A DNA stretch of 64,000 nucleotides, taken from Glycomyces tenuis DSM 44171 (GTDB taxonomy: Bacteria; Actinomycetota; Actinomycetes; Mycobacteriales; Micromonosporaceae). Numbering within the stretch: the first letter of the stretch is position 1; each line of letters begins with the position of its first letter. Below are positions 37,026 through 44,991 of the stretch, in pieces. The position numbers and the translations under genes were made by a program. Under the pieces are notes generated by a model. It was given only the letters and a program-made list of their open reading frames with translations, ran no database searches and was not told the origin of the DNA. The stretch lies in NCBI RefSeq assembly GCF_000427885.1, contig NZ_ATYW01000010.1, positions 1 through 64,000 on the forward strand, written 5' to 3'.

Positions 37026-37210
37026 ACGATGGCCGCCTCCCAGTCGTAGACGAGCATGCGGACCGGCACGATGGGCGTGGCCTTGACCCGCACGCCCAGT
37101 TTGAGCTTCTTCGGCAGGTAGTCGCGCATGGGGCCGTGCCGCAACCCTTTCTGGGAATACAAGAGCCTGTAGACCCGTTGCATCGCTTGGTCTTCAGTGA
37201 TGTCGATCAT
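37026..37210 (-). pseudogene. Truncated gene of unknown family (N-terminus only)
   Basis: A well-formed start (ATG at 37210 with AAAGGAAG upstream) begins MIDITEDQAMQRVYRLLYSQ and continues KGLRHGPMRDYLPKKLK and PVRMLVYDWEAAIVDA for about 62 residues. It then runs into the antisense of the AraC remnant, so the rest of the gene seems to have been lost by a rearrangement. I do not recognise the family. Confidence 0.45.
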
Positions 37211-37320
37211 GGACTTCCTTTCATCTCGGTGTCTGATTTCAGCCATGGGGGCACTGGACACGCCAATTCGTGGACACGTACGCGCCATGCGGTCATGCTT
37301 TGGACAGACACCCGAGGACA

Positions 37321-37335
37321 TACCCGACAGGGGTA
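37321..37335. promoter_or_regulatory. Isolated CsoR-like palindrome
   Basis: TACCC-GACAG-GGGTA resembles the boxes at 32073, 32106, 37592 and 37691. No well-spaced promoter is seen around it. It may be a leftover from rearrangement. Confidence 0.4.
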
Positions 37336-37373
37336 CCAGGCTCATCGGGCGAGCCCATGGGGAGGAGATGTTT

Positions 37374-37615
37374 TGATCACCGTTGACTACAGCTTCGTCG
37401 CATTCCGCCACTGCATCGCTGGCCTCAAAGCCGAGCCAACCGAATTGCCAGGCGCCCTGGGCGCCGACATCGCGCCTGGCCAGGAGAAGGTAAGCGTGCT
37501 CGTCGACGATCTGACCGCCGCTGACGCGCTCTGGGACGTCGGCCGGGATGCCGTCGACGCCACTTCGGGCAGCGGGCACAACACTATTGATATACCCCCT
37601 ACGGGTATGCTATAA
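37374..37615 (+). CDS. Doubtful small protein, function unknown
   Basis: An 80-residue frame from TTG at 37374, with GAGGAG five bases upstream. It reads LITVDYSFVAFRHCIAGLKA, then LGADIAPGQEKVSVLVDDL. No family is recognised. Its last codons overlap the copper box and promoter at 37587-37616, which argues that the C-terminus is accidental or that the gene is a fragment. Confidence 0.25.
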
Positions 37616-37616
37616 C
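37587..37616 (+). promoter_or_regulatory. Copper-type promoter of DHA2 pump, box in spacer
   Basis: TTGATA (37587-37592), an 18-base spacer and TATAAC (37611-37616). The palindrome ATACCC-CCTAC-GGGTAT (37592-37608) occupies the spacer, the same layout as at the cop operon promoter. A nine-base-pair hairpin follows at 37619-37642 at the presumed transcript start. Confidence 0.7.
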
Positions 37617-37618
37617 TG

Positions 37619-37642
37619 ACCGGCGGCCTTCAAGCCGCCGGT
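37619..37642 (+). terminator. Leader hairpin, possible attenuator
   Basis: ACCGGCGGC / GCCGCCGGT with a six-base loop, followed by CTTCTGG, between the copper promoter and the pump gene. It lies at the extreme 5' end of the expected transcript and may be a stabilising or attenuating structure rather than a true terminator. Confidence 0.35.
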
Positions 37643-37690
37643 CTTCTGGCTTCAGGAGACCGAAGCCCAGCGGAGTAGTGCCTCCATGGC

Positions 37691-37707
37691 ATACCCCCTA
37701 CCGGTAT
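37691..37707 (+). promoter_or_regulatory. Second CsoR-like box, adjacent to ribosome-binding site
   Basis: ATACC-CCCTACC-GGTAT directly abuts the ribosome-binding site (AAGGAG, 37708-37713) of the MFS gene. It would be a downstream operator acting as a roadblock or second binding site. Confidence 0.55.
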
Positions 37708-37721
37708 AAGGAGTGAGTGTC

Positions 37722-39143
37722 ATGTCGCAATCGACGACACCACCGGCCTCACGGCGCTGGATCGCACTCGCGCTCATCGCCTTGGCCCAGTTCATGGTCA
37801 TCATGGACACCTCGATCATCGGTGTCGCTCTACCGAAGATGCAAGCATCACTCGGATTCACCCAGGAGAACCTGTCGTGGGTGTTCAACGCCTACGTCGT
37901 CGTCTTCGGCGGCCTGCTGCTGCTCGGCGGACGACTGTCCGACCTGGTCGGCGCGCGCCGCATCTTCAGCTTCGGCTGGGTCATCCTGGCTGCCGGATCG
38001 CTCGTCGCCGGCCTCGCCCCGAACGTCGCCGTCGAACTGACCGGCCGTGGCGTCCAAGGCATCGGTGCGGCGCTGATCGCCCCCTCGGCCCTGACGCTGC
38101 TCATGATGCTGTTCGGCGCCAACCCCAAAGAGCTGACCAAAGCATTCGCGTTCTATGGGGCCGCAGCACCCGCAGGCGGCACCGCCGGCGTGTTCCTCGG
38201 CGGCCTGATCACCGAATACGCCTCCTGGCCATGGGTGTTCTACATCAACATCCCTGTCGCCGTCCTCGCACTCGCCACCGCCCCCGCGCTGCTGCCCGGC
38301 GGGCGGGCCCAGCGTGGCTCGATCGACCTCCTCGGCGCGGCCATGGCGACCCTCGGGCTGGCCGGCGCGGTGTTCGCGATCGTCCGGGCCCCAGATGTCG
38401 GTTGGGCCGATCCAGCCACCTGGGGCGTCCTGCTCGCCGCCACGGCACTGCTCGTCGGCTTCGTCGCATTGCAGGGCAAGCGACGCCAGCCGCTGATGCC
38501 GCTGTCGATCTTCCGCGCGCCGAGCCTCGGCGCGGCCAACCTGGCGCAGCTGCTGCTGGGCGCGGCGTGGGTGCCGATGTGGTTCTTCCTCAACCTCTAC
38601 CTGCAGCAGGTGCTCGGCTTCTCAGCGTTCCCCTCGGGGGCGGCGCTGGTGCCGATGACACTGCTCATCATGGTGGGAATGGTGGCTCTCGCACCCAGGC
38701 TCATGGCGCGCTTCGGCGCCAAGGCGATGATCGTGACCGGCCTGGTCCTGCTGGCCGGCGGCCTGTACTGGCTCTCGTTCATCCGAGTCGAGGGCACGTT
38801 CTGGGCCGATGTCCTCCCCGCCTCACTGCTGGCGGCGCTGGGCATGTCCCTGGCGTTCGTCCCCTCGCTCCAGACGGCGATCTCCAGCGCCAAACCTGAG
38901 GAGGGTGGTCTGGCCTCGGGCATCGTCAACACCGGCTACCAGATCGGCTCCGCGCTCGGCCTGGCCGTGGTGACGGCCGTGGCGGTCTCCTACGGCGCAG
39001 GTCAGGTCGGTGACCCGGCCGCGTTGACCGACGGGTTCTCCGTCGCCTTCATCGCGGCGGCCGTCATCGCCCTCGCAGCGGCCGTTCTGGCCGCTGTGGT
39101 CATGCGACCGGCCAAGGCCGCCCAACTGACCAAAGCCGCCTGA
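37722..39143 (+). CDS. DHA2-type 14-segment MFS efflux pump, copper-box controlled
   Basis: A 473-residue EmrB/QacA-type drug or metal exporter. Motif D1 appears as ALAQFMVIMDTSIIGVALPK in segment 1, motif A as GGRLSDLVGARRIF, and motif C as GAAAPAGGTAGVFLGGLI. About 14 hydrophobic segments are predicted. The ATG at 37722 is eight bases after AAGGAG. Two CsoR-like boxes precede it, one inside its promoter spacer, so it is probably part of the copper response, perhaps exporting a copper-binding molecule. Substrate is unknown. A terminator follows. Confidence 0.88.
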   Translation: MSQSTTPPASRRWIALALIALAQFMVIMDTSIIGVALPKMQASLGFTQENLSWVFNAYVVVFGGLLLLGGRLSDLVGARRIFSFGWVILAAGSLVAGLAPNVAVELTGRGVQGIGAALIAPSALTLLMMLFGANPKELTKAFAFYGAAAPAGGTAGVFLGGLITEYASWPWVFYINIPVAVLALATAPALLPGGRAQRGSIDLLGAAMATLGLAGAVFAIVRAPDVGWADPATWGVLLAATALLVGFVALQGKRRQPLMPLSIFRAPSLGAANLAQLLLGAAWVPMWFFLNLYLQQVLGFSAFPSGAALVPMTLLIMVGMVALAPRLMARFGAKAMIVTGLVLLAGGLYWLSFIRVEGTFWADVLPASLLAALGMSLAFVPSLQTAISSAKPEEGGLASGIVNTGYQIGSALGLAVVTAVAVSYGAGQVGDPAALTDGFSVAFIAAAVIALAAAVLAAVVMRPAKAAQLTKAA

Positions 39144-39174
39144 ACAGGAGGTGAGCGAACACTCTGCAAATCAC

Positions 39175-39204
39175 GGCGGGTCCGGGGCGTGCCCCGGACC
39201 CGCC
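39175..39204 (+). terminator. Strong hairpin after MFS pump
   Basis: GGCGGGTCCGGGGC / GCCCCGGACCCGCC, a perfect 13-14 bp stem with a tiny loop, followed by GACTCATTTC. It ends the pump transcript. Confidence 0.8.
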
Positions 39205-39319
39205 GACTCATTTCATTCCAATATCGGGTTATAGCGCCATATGGCGTCCTGGCCGCCACCGATCACGACGTGGCCCTGTGCCCGGTCTACGACCCCGGGG
39301 CGGCCGGGAAGGTCGCGTC

Positions 39320-39532
39320 ATGTCGGCGCCGACCACCGACCGCCGCGCAAGACTCGACCAGCACAGCCTCCGCCTCGCCTATGTCACCGCCGGATACAGC
39401 CTCATCGAAGGCATTGTCGCCATCGCACTCCGCGAAGGCATGAAGGCATGGCGCGGCGAACACTGCGCCGTCCCGACCGTCGCATCCAATCAGACCGGCA
39501 CCTGCTACGCCGACACCACCGCCGAGGACTGA
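39320..39532 (+). pseudogene. Cation-efflux (CDF) gene with large internal deletion
   Basis: The 70-residue frame fuses the start of a cation diffusion facilitator-like protein (RRARLDQHSLRLAYVTAGYS, LIEGIVAIA) directly to its C-terminal tail (ALREGMKAWRGEHC). Everything between, including all remaining membrane helices and the metal site, is missing, so about 190 codons were lost in frame. It cannot transport. GGAAGG precedes the ATG at 39320. This reading rests on recognising the two ends only. Confidence 0.5.
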
Positions 39533-39600
39533 TCCGGACCTCTTCGGCCGTGGCAGAGAGTGTCGGAACCTTGGCTCTGTCGCACTTTCGGGGGTGGCGG

Positions 39601-40515
39601 TCAGTGAGTGGATCCGAGCAGGATTCGGTGGCGGAGGAGCCGGAAGCCTGCCCGCCCGTACATCTGGCGCATGATCTGCTTGGTCTTGGTGTTGACGCCC
39701 TCGGTGCGGCCGTTGTGGAACGGGAGGGTGATGCCGGTGGTGACGGCGGCCCGGTCCTGTTCGAGGCCGCGGGTGAACGAGTGCAGGTGGGGCAGGTCCT
39801 CGTCGCGGACGGCGGCGATCCACGCTTCGAGTTGATCAGCATTGGATTTCTTGGGGCGCAACAGCATCGCGAAGTCGTAGACGTGTCCAGTCAGGGCCTT
39901 CATCTGGGGACAGCGGCCGGTGAGCTCGTCGACCAGTTCGCGCTGCTTGTCACTGCGGTGCGCCGGATTGGTGAGGATCAGGGTGGCCAAGGTGCGTACG
40001 GAGATCGGGCGTCGGACGGCTTCGACGCGGCCTTGGTTGATGTAGCGGTGGAGCAGGTTCGAAGTGCCTGTGTAGCCGAGCTCGGTGATCTCGCGCAGCA
40101 GCTGCGCCACCGGCACTCCGGGCTCGGATTCTCGGCGTGCGCGCGGGTAGTCGCGGTAAGGGTCGACCAGAGTGGTCCGGTACTGCAGGGCCGAGCGCAG
40201 TCGTTCGGGTGTGGGCGCCCTGGCGTACCGCTTGACGGTGTTCAGCGACAGTTGCAGGCGCCGGGCGCAGTCGAGAAGCCCTACACCCTGGTCGAGCAGG
40301 TCGTGGACAGCGTGCCAGCGTTCAAGGGTGGTCTGGGCCCGTTTGGTCGCGGTTGAGGCTGGCCCGCCCTTGGACCAGCAGGATCCATGCGCGGCGACCT
40401 CCTTGAGCGCGGCCTCGCCGAAGTTGTTGGGTCGGGTCGGGGCGCCCTGCCGGGATTGCTCCCGGTGGGTTTCCCCGACCCGACCCAACAACCTGCGACG
40501 CCGTCGACCGTGCAC
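39601..40515 (-). mobile_element. ISL3-family transposase, N-terminally truncated
   Basis: About 304 residues remain of a family usually over 400. The C-terminal half of an ISL3 transposase is clear: HAVHDLLDQGVGLLDCARRL, LILTNPAHRSDKQRELVDEL, and the terminal catalytic block LPFHNGRTEGVNTKTKQIMR followed by GRAGFRLLRHRILLG. The zinc-finger and the first part of the DDE core are missing, and the N-terminal residues overlap a 19-bp inverted repeat at 40424-40491, so the start is probably not native. It is likely inactive. Confidence 0.75.
40424..40491. repeat. 19-bp inverted repeat with nested hairpin
   Basis: TTGTTGGGTCGGGTCGGGG (40424-40442) and its exact complement (40473-40491) flank a second hairpin, CCGGGA-TTGC-TCCCGG (40450-40465). 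The whole 68-bp unit can form a long cruciform. It lies at the truncated end of the ISL3 transposase and may be a mobile-element end, a miniature element or a strong terminator. Confidence 0.65.
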
Positions 40516-40548
40516 CCCACCCTGACCCCGGAGGAGTGAGTGCTCTCG

Positions 40549-41079
40549 TCAGAGCTTGCCGCCTTCGATGGCAGGGCCGGAGACCGTCCCTGGGGCGTGG
40601 AGCAGGGCCAGCGCTTCGTCCTCCTTGAGGACCTTGGGCTCCGAGATGTCGAGGCCCCCTTCGGTGCGGATGCGGTCGATGCTGCGGCGCATCGACAGGG
40701 GCGTGAACATCACGCCCGCGACGCCGACCACCAGGACCGGGATCGAGGTGACGCGCAGGATCGGCGTCCAGTTGCCATCGAGGCCGATCGTGGGGAGGAC
40801 GAGCCAGCCGACGAGCATTGCGGCCAGCCCGAGCACGCCCGTGAGGGCCACCGCCCGCGCCACGCGTTCGTAGCGCGCGGCAGACTCGTCGAGGGCGTCC
40901 TCGACGGCGTACAAGTCCGCAAGCGCCAGGCGCCGCGTGGTGGCGTAGCGGAGGTACTTCAGGCCTTTCGGCGCCTCCTGCTGCGGGTTCGAGTGATCCA
41001 GTGCCTTCGGGTACGTCTTGATCGCCGTGCCGTCTGTGGCGAGGTGCCACTGGTAAGTCCGGGGCCGCTGCCGTGTCAT
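40549..41079 (-). CDS. Two-helix membrane protein, function unknown
   Basis: A 176-residue protein with two hydrophobic segments (VALTGVLGLAAMLVGWLVLP and ILRVTSIPVLVVGVAGVMF) flanked by charged cytoplasmic parts. The N-terminus (YQWHLATDGTAIKTYPKALD) and C-terminus (EPKVLKEDEALALLHAPG) are not recognised. AGGGAA precedes the ATG at 41079. Codon bias is normal, so I take it as a real gene surviving among insertion-sequence debris. Confidence 0.6.
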   Translation of the reverse strand: MTRQRPRTYQWHLATDGTAIKTYPKALDHSNPQQEAPKGLKYLRYATTRRLALADLYAVEDALDESAARYERVARAVALTGVLGLAAMLVGWLVLPTIGLDGNWTPILRVTSIPVLVVGVAGVMFTPLSMRRSIDRIRTEGGLDISEPKVLKEDEALALLHAPGTVSGPAIEGGKL

Positions 41080-41351
41080 GTTCCCTGCCTCGCCGTCGAT
41101 TCGTCGTGCCTCGCCGACGAGTATGGCCCTCCACCGCCCACCGCACCAGGGGGACCCGCGTGCGCGGGACGCCAGTCGCCGCCATGCCCCATCTCGGCAA
41201 GTGAAGGATTCAGCCTCAGTGACCCGAGATCTACTTTCGCGACGATCGGGAAATCCTCACAGTCGGGCGGGCAGTCGTGGAGGTGGTATGCCCAGCTCAG
41301 GCCGCTAGGGCCTGCCCTGGTGAATGATTTCGCCTGAGGCACAATCGCCTT

Positions 41352-41603
41352 GTGCTTGGTCGTGGTGGGTTGACTGAGTCCGCGTGGCGGCAGATCGAGC
41401 CGCTGCTGCCCGCTAACGGCGGCCCTGGCGTGCAGTGGTGCGGTCACTGGACGGTGATCAACGCGATTCGTTGGAAGCTGCGGACTGGTGCGCCCTGACG
41501 GGATCTGGCCACCCGCTGGGCGAAGCGGGCGACCCTCTACCGCGCGAGCCTGGTCATCGCCGCAGCCATGATCTGGCTCAACCATTCGCAGGACAGGCTC
41601 TAG
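41352..41603 (+). pseudogene. IS5-family transposase remnant, stop and internal deletion
   Basis: The frame starts like an IS5-type transposase (LTESAWRQIEPLLPANGG, HWTVINAIRWKLRTGAP). A TGA then stands where the family has TGG (GAPWRDL). After a few codons it jumps to the C-terminal end RWAKRATLYRASLVIAAAMI. The catalytic core is absent. It is a dead fragment. Confidence 0.7.
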
Positions 41604-41688
41604 GCGATCCCAATGGCGGTCTTTTTGGCTGCTCGCGGCCCCGGCGGTATCCCCCGGGGACCGCGCCCGTCTGCAAACGGTACGAAAA

Positions 41689-41710
41689 AAGGCCCTGTGA
41701 CCAGGGCCTT
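41689..41710 (-). terminator. Rho-independent terminator of tRNA-Leu
   Basis: On the minus strand AAGGCCCTG-GTCA-CAGGGCCTT is followed by TTTT, just after the 3' end of the tRNA gene. It is a classic terminator with a U tract. Confidence 0.85.
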
Positions 41711-41716
41711 CGTCTG

Positions 41717-41802
41717 TGCGCGAGGGGGGACTTGAACCCCCACGTCCGTTAATAGGACACTAGCACCTCAAGCTAGCGCGTCTGCCATTCCGCCACTCGC
41801 GC
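41717..41802 (-). tRNA. tRNA-Leu, anticodon GAG
   Basis: An 86-base tRNA with a long variable arm, as expected for leucine. The acceptor stem pairs GCGCGAG with CTCGCGC and the discriminator is A. The anticodon stem-loop CTAGC-TTGAGGT-GCTAG gives anticodon GAG, and GGTTCAAGTCC forms the T loop. The CCA end is not encoded. It borders the insertion-sequence-rich region, a common integration point for mobile DNA. Confidence 0.95.
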
Positions 41803-41958
41803 GGGCACACAGAGAGTGTATATGGAGTTTGTTTTGCCTGCCAGTGAGGTGTTTCGACCTCCCCGGCGCGCGAGATGAAACTTTACACGACGTCTGAGGT
41901 GTCGTCACAGGGGGGTTCGCGGTCGGCCGCCCGGGCGCGGGGCGGTTACGCTTGTGCC

Positions 41959-42972
41959 ATGACCGTGACCGCGCCTCGACTCCCTGACGCGGCGCTGGCA
42001 CATTGGGACCTCGGCCAGATCTACCGCATGCAGCGGGTCCAGACCGGTCTGATGAACCGGAGTTGGCGCGTCGATGCTTCATCGGGGTCGTACCTGCTGA
42101 AGCTCTTCCGGGATGTCACCGGCTCTGAGCTGCAATTCCAGTTCCATGTGCTGCACACCTTGGGGGCCTCCGGGGTGCCGGTGGTGCTGCCGACGCCGAG
42201 CCGGACGGGGATGTCGACCATCCTGCTCGAAGGCGAGGAGTTCGGGGTCTTCCCGTGGGTCGGCGGCCGGCACCGGTCCGGCCTGTCGATGTCGAAGGAC
42301 TCGTGCCGGGAGCTCGGCTCGGTCATCGGGCGGCTGCATCGGACGCTGCACACCGCCATTCCCGCCGATCGGCCGCCCAAGGTCGAGACGCCGCCGACGA
42401 CCGAGGCCGCGTTGCAGAAGGTCGACCGGCTGCTGGATCTGGTGGCCGCCGGGCGCGGGGACAAGACCGGCTTCGAGGCCACCGCCGAGCAGACGCTCCG
42501 GCTGAAGCGAGGTCTTCTGGTGCGCCTGGGCGATCGGCGCCCCCCGGACATGGCGCCGCAGTATGTGGGCTATACGCACGGAGACCTGCACCCGCACAAC
42601 GTGCTCCACGGGCCGGACGACGCGGTCTCGGCGATCCTGGACTGGGACCGGTTGACGGTCGCCTCCTATGCCCGGGAGATGGCCCGGGCCGCCGTGTTCT
42701 ATTTCACGTACGGTGACGAGCGGGGCCTGGACTGCGACCGGATCCGGGCCTTCGCCGGCGGATACCGCTCGGTGTTCGACGTGGGCGAGCCCGAGATCGG
42801 GCTCGCCACCCATCAGCTGTGGTGGGACCGGCTGACGGACAACTGGGTCATCGAGTGGCATTACGTGCGTCACAATTCCGCGTGCGACCATCTGCTGCCG
42901 GGGCAGACGGGGCTGGTCAAGTGGTGGACGGTCCACTACTCGCAGGTCGAACAGGCGCTCATGGGACGCTGA
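41959..42972 (+). CDS. APH/choline-kinase-family phosphotransferase
   Basis: A 337-residue protein-kinase-fold enzyme. It has a lysine in SYLLKLFRD, the catalytic Brenner-type motif YTHGDLHPHNVLHG and the metal aspartate in AILDWDRLT. This group includes homoserine kinase type II and aminoglycoside phosphotransferases; the natural substrate is not clear. TACGCT at 41947-41952 lies six bases before the ATG, so the mRNA is probably leaderless with transcription starting at the ATG. It is followed after 43 bp by the C45-like gene, which has its own promoter. Confidence 0.82.
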   Translation: MTVTAPRLPDAALAHWDLGQIYRMQRVQTGLMNRSWRVDASSGSYLLKLFRDVTGSELQFQFHVLHTLGASGVPVVLPTPSRTGMSTILLEGEEFGVFPWVGGRHRSGLSMSKDSCRELGSVIGRLHRTLHTAIPADRPPKVETPPTTEAALQKVDRLLDLVAAGRGDKTGFEATAEQTLRLKRGLLVRLGDRRPPDMAPQYVGYTHGDLHPHNVLHGPDDAVSAILDWDRLTVASYAREMARAAVFYFTYGDERGLDCDRIRAFAGGYRSVFDVGEPEIGLATHQLWWDRLTDNWVIEWHYVRHNSACDHLLPGQTGLVKWWTVHYSQVEQALMGR

Positions 42973-42979
42973 ATGGCGA

Positions 42980-43008
42980 GTGACATACAGTGTCGCTTCT
43001 GCCACAAT
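42980..43008 (+). promoter_or_regulatory. Promoter for leaderless C45-like gene
   Basis: GTGACA (42980-42985), a 17-base spacer and CACAAT (43003-43008), seven bases before the ATG at 43016. The spacing fits a leaderless transcript. A longer in-frame ATG at 42982 lies inside the -35 region and is unlikely to be used. Confidence 0.55.
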
Positions 43009-43015
43009 GACTGCC

Positions 43016-44113
43016 ATGAGTGAACTTCCCCTCCTCCATCTCCAGGGCAGCCCCTATCGCCAAGGCGTGCAACACGGGCGGCAGCTGAAGGGCCAGATCG
43101 CGAGCAACGTCGAGGTCTACCGTTCCCGGATGCTCACCTCGGGGCTCAAGGAGGACGAGCTCGCCGAGCGCTCGCAGCGGTATCTCGGGCTGTTCACCAG
43201 GGAGGACGCCGCCTACCGGGCGATCATGGACGGCATCGCGGAGGGCTCGGGCCAGGCGCTGCTCGACATCGCGCTGCTCAACGCCAGGTACGAGCTGCTC
43301 TACAGCGCGTGGAGCGAGTTCGGCAAGCCCACGGCCGAGAGCATTCGCAGTGAATGCACTTCTTTCGGCGGGCGGGAGGCGTTCGAAGGCGGCGGGGTCC
43401 AGCTCGGCCAGAACTGGGACTGGTTCACCGGCATCGAGGGCGCGCTCCTCCAATGGAAGAGCGGCGAGACGACAGTGCTCGGCTTCACCGAGGCCGGCGT
43501 CGCGGGCGCGAAGATCGGCCTCAACAGCGCCGGGTTGGGCCTGTGCGTCAACGGCCTGGGAGCGAGCGCCGACGACTGGAGGATCGACTCCGTGCCGTTC
43601 CACCTCAGGACGTGGCGGATATTGCAGTCGACGAGCCTGGAGCAGGCCGTCGGGTACGCCGCCGCCCCAAGGCCGGCGTGTTCGGCGAACTTCTTCGTCG
43701 GGAGCGTCGACGGCGGGGTCGCGACGGTCGAGACCTCGCCGCTCGGCTCGCGGGTGATCTACCAGGGCGGCTCCGCGCCGCTGGTGCACGCCAACCACTT
43801 CCGCTCCCCCGAGGCGCTCGGGGTGTACCAGAGCTGGCTCGAGACCGGACGGGTCTCCACGTACCACCGCTGCGAGCGCATGGAGACGCTGCTGGAGAAG
43901 GAGGCCGCGCCGGTGTCGGCCGAGCGGCTGCACGCGGCAATGCGCGACCACGACGGCGGCCCCATAGCGATCTGCCGCCACCCGGTCGAGAGCGACCCGG
44001 TGGAGCTGCGGACGCACACCGCGCTGGCGGTCCACCTGGAGCTCGACGCCCGCCGCTTCCACTACACGTGGGGCCCGCCCTGCGAGTCCGAGTTCACGAC
44101 GGTCGGGCTCTAG
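43016..44113 (+). CDS. C45-type (isopenicillin N acyltransferase-like) amidohydrolase
   Basis: A 365-residue Ntn-hydrolase-like protein resembling acyl-CoA:6-aminopenicillanate acyltransferases. The probable nucleophile is C114 in RSECTSFGGR, exposed by self-cleavage in the family, followed by the conserved QLGQNWDWF and AGVAGAKIGLNSAGLGLCVN. The N-terminal HLQGSPYRQGVQHGRQLKGQ is also typical. Such enzymes cleave or form amide bonds in small molecules or peptides; the substrate here is unknown. Its 3' end overlaps the convergent methyltransferase gene by 20 bp. Confidence 0.8.
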   Translation: MSELPLLHLQGSPYRQGVQHGRQLKGQIASNVEVYRSRMLTSGLKEDELAERSQRYLGLFTREDAAYRAIMDGIAEGSGQALLDIALLNARYELLYSAWSEFGKPTAESIRSECTSFGGREAFEGGGVQLGQNWDWFTGIEGALLQWKSGETTVLGFTEAGVAGAKIGLNSAGLGLCVNGLGASADDWRIDSVPFHLRTWRILQSTSLEQAVGYAAAPRPACSANFFVGSVDGGVATVETSPLGSRVIYQGGSAPLVHANHFRSPEALGVYQSWLETGRVSTYHRCERMETLLEKEAAPVSAERLHAAMRDHDGGPIAICRHPVESDPVELRTHTALAVHLELDARRFHYTWGPPCESEFTTVGL

Positions 44114-44918
44114 GTTCGGGCTGCGACAGTTCCCAGCAGGCCACCGAGGTCGCGGCGGCCACGTTGAGCGAGTCCACGCCCGCGTGCATCGGGATGACGA
44201 CGGTCCGGTCGCACGCCTCCAGCGCCGCGGCCGTCAGGCCGGGCCCTTCGGCGCCGAACATCAGGGCCGGGCGGCGCCGATCGGCCTCGCTCACGCTGCG
44301 GAGGTCGATCGCGCCCGCCGAGGGGCTGAGACCGATGAGGGTGAACCCCGCCTGCCTGATCTCCTTGAGTCCTTCGGGCCACGGGTCGAGGTAGGTGTAG
44401 GGGATCGCGAAGACCTCCCCCATGCTCACGCGCACGCTGCGCCGGTACAGCGGGTCGGCGCAGCCGGGGGCGAGGAGGACGCCGTCGAAGCCGAGCCCGG
44501 CCACGACGCGGAAGATCGCGCCGATGTTGGTGTGGTTGTTGATCCCTTCGAGGACGACCAGGCGGCGCGAGCGCTCCAGGATCGCAGCGGGCTCGGGCAG
44601 GGGTTTGCGGTGGAAGGACGCCAAAGCGCCGCGGTGGACGTGGAAGCCGGTGACCGACTCCAGGACCTCGGGCCCGGCGGTGTAGCACGGCGCGCCCTCG
44701 GCCAGGCCGGCGAGCTGGTCCGCGCGTTTGGCGTCGATGAGCATGGAGCGCATCCGGTAGCCGGCCCGCAGGGCCCGGGTGACGACCTGTCTGCCTTCGG
44801 CGATGAACAGCCCGTGGGGCTGCTCGAAGCGGGTGCGCAGGGCGAGGTCGGTCAGGGCTCGGTAGTCGCCGAGCCGCTCGTCTTCTGGATCGTCGATCGG
44901 GATCACGTGGTCGGGCAC
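44094..44918 (-). CDS. SpoU/TrmH-family RNA 2'-O-methyltransferase
   Basis: A 274-residue SPOUT methyltransferase that methylates ribose in rRNA or tRNA using S-adenosylmethionine. The three family motifs are present: LEGINNHTNIGAIFRVVAGL (motif 1), LMFGAEGPGLTAAALEACDR (motif 2) and MHAGVDSLNVAAATSVACWE (motif 3, SAM knot). An N-terminal substrate-binding region precedes them. GTG at 44918 with GGAGG upstream is the start. It lies just downstream of the SPFH gene's terminator. Confidence 0.9.
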   Translation of the reverse strand: MPDHVIPIDDPEDERLGDYRALTDLALRTRFEQPHGLFIAEGRQVVTRALRAGYRMRSMLIDAKRADQLAGLAEGAPCYTAGPEVLESVTGFHVHRGALASFHRKPLPEPAAILERSRRLVVLEGINNHTNIGAIFRVVAGLGFDGVLLAPGCADPLYRRSVRVSMGEVFAIPYTYLDPWPEGLKEIRQAGFTLIGLSPSAGAIDLRSVSEADRRRPALMFGAEGPGLTAAALEACDRTVVIPMHAGVDSLNVAAATSVACWELSQPEPRARPS

Positions 44919-44950
44919 CCTCCGATTGTGCCCGAGGTGCTCGAAACGGA

Positions 44951-44981
44951 GGCGCCCCGGACCTGGCCGGTCCGGGGCGCC
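44951..44981 (-). terminator. Hairpin between SPFH and SpoU genes
   Basis: GGCGCCCCGGACC pairs with GGTCCGGGGCGCC around a five-base loop, ten bases after the SPFH stop. It ends the nfeD-SPFH transcript. Confidence 0.8.
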
Positions 44982-44991
44982 TCGATCGTCG

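Larger units (their letters stand above)
37211..37721. other. Regulatory stretch with copper boxes, doubtful small ORF
   Basis: About 510 bp upstream of the DHA2 pump. It contains three CsoR-like palindromes (37321-37335, 37592-37608, 37691-37707), a hairpin (37619-37642) and a doubtful short reading frame, listed separately. Otherwise no gene is evident. Confidence 0.5.
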
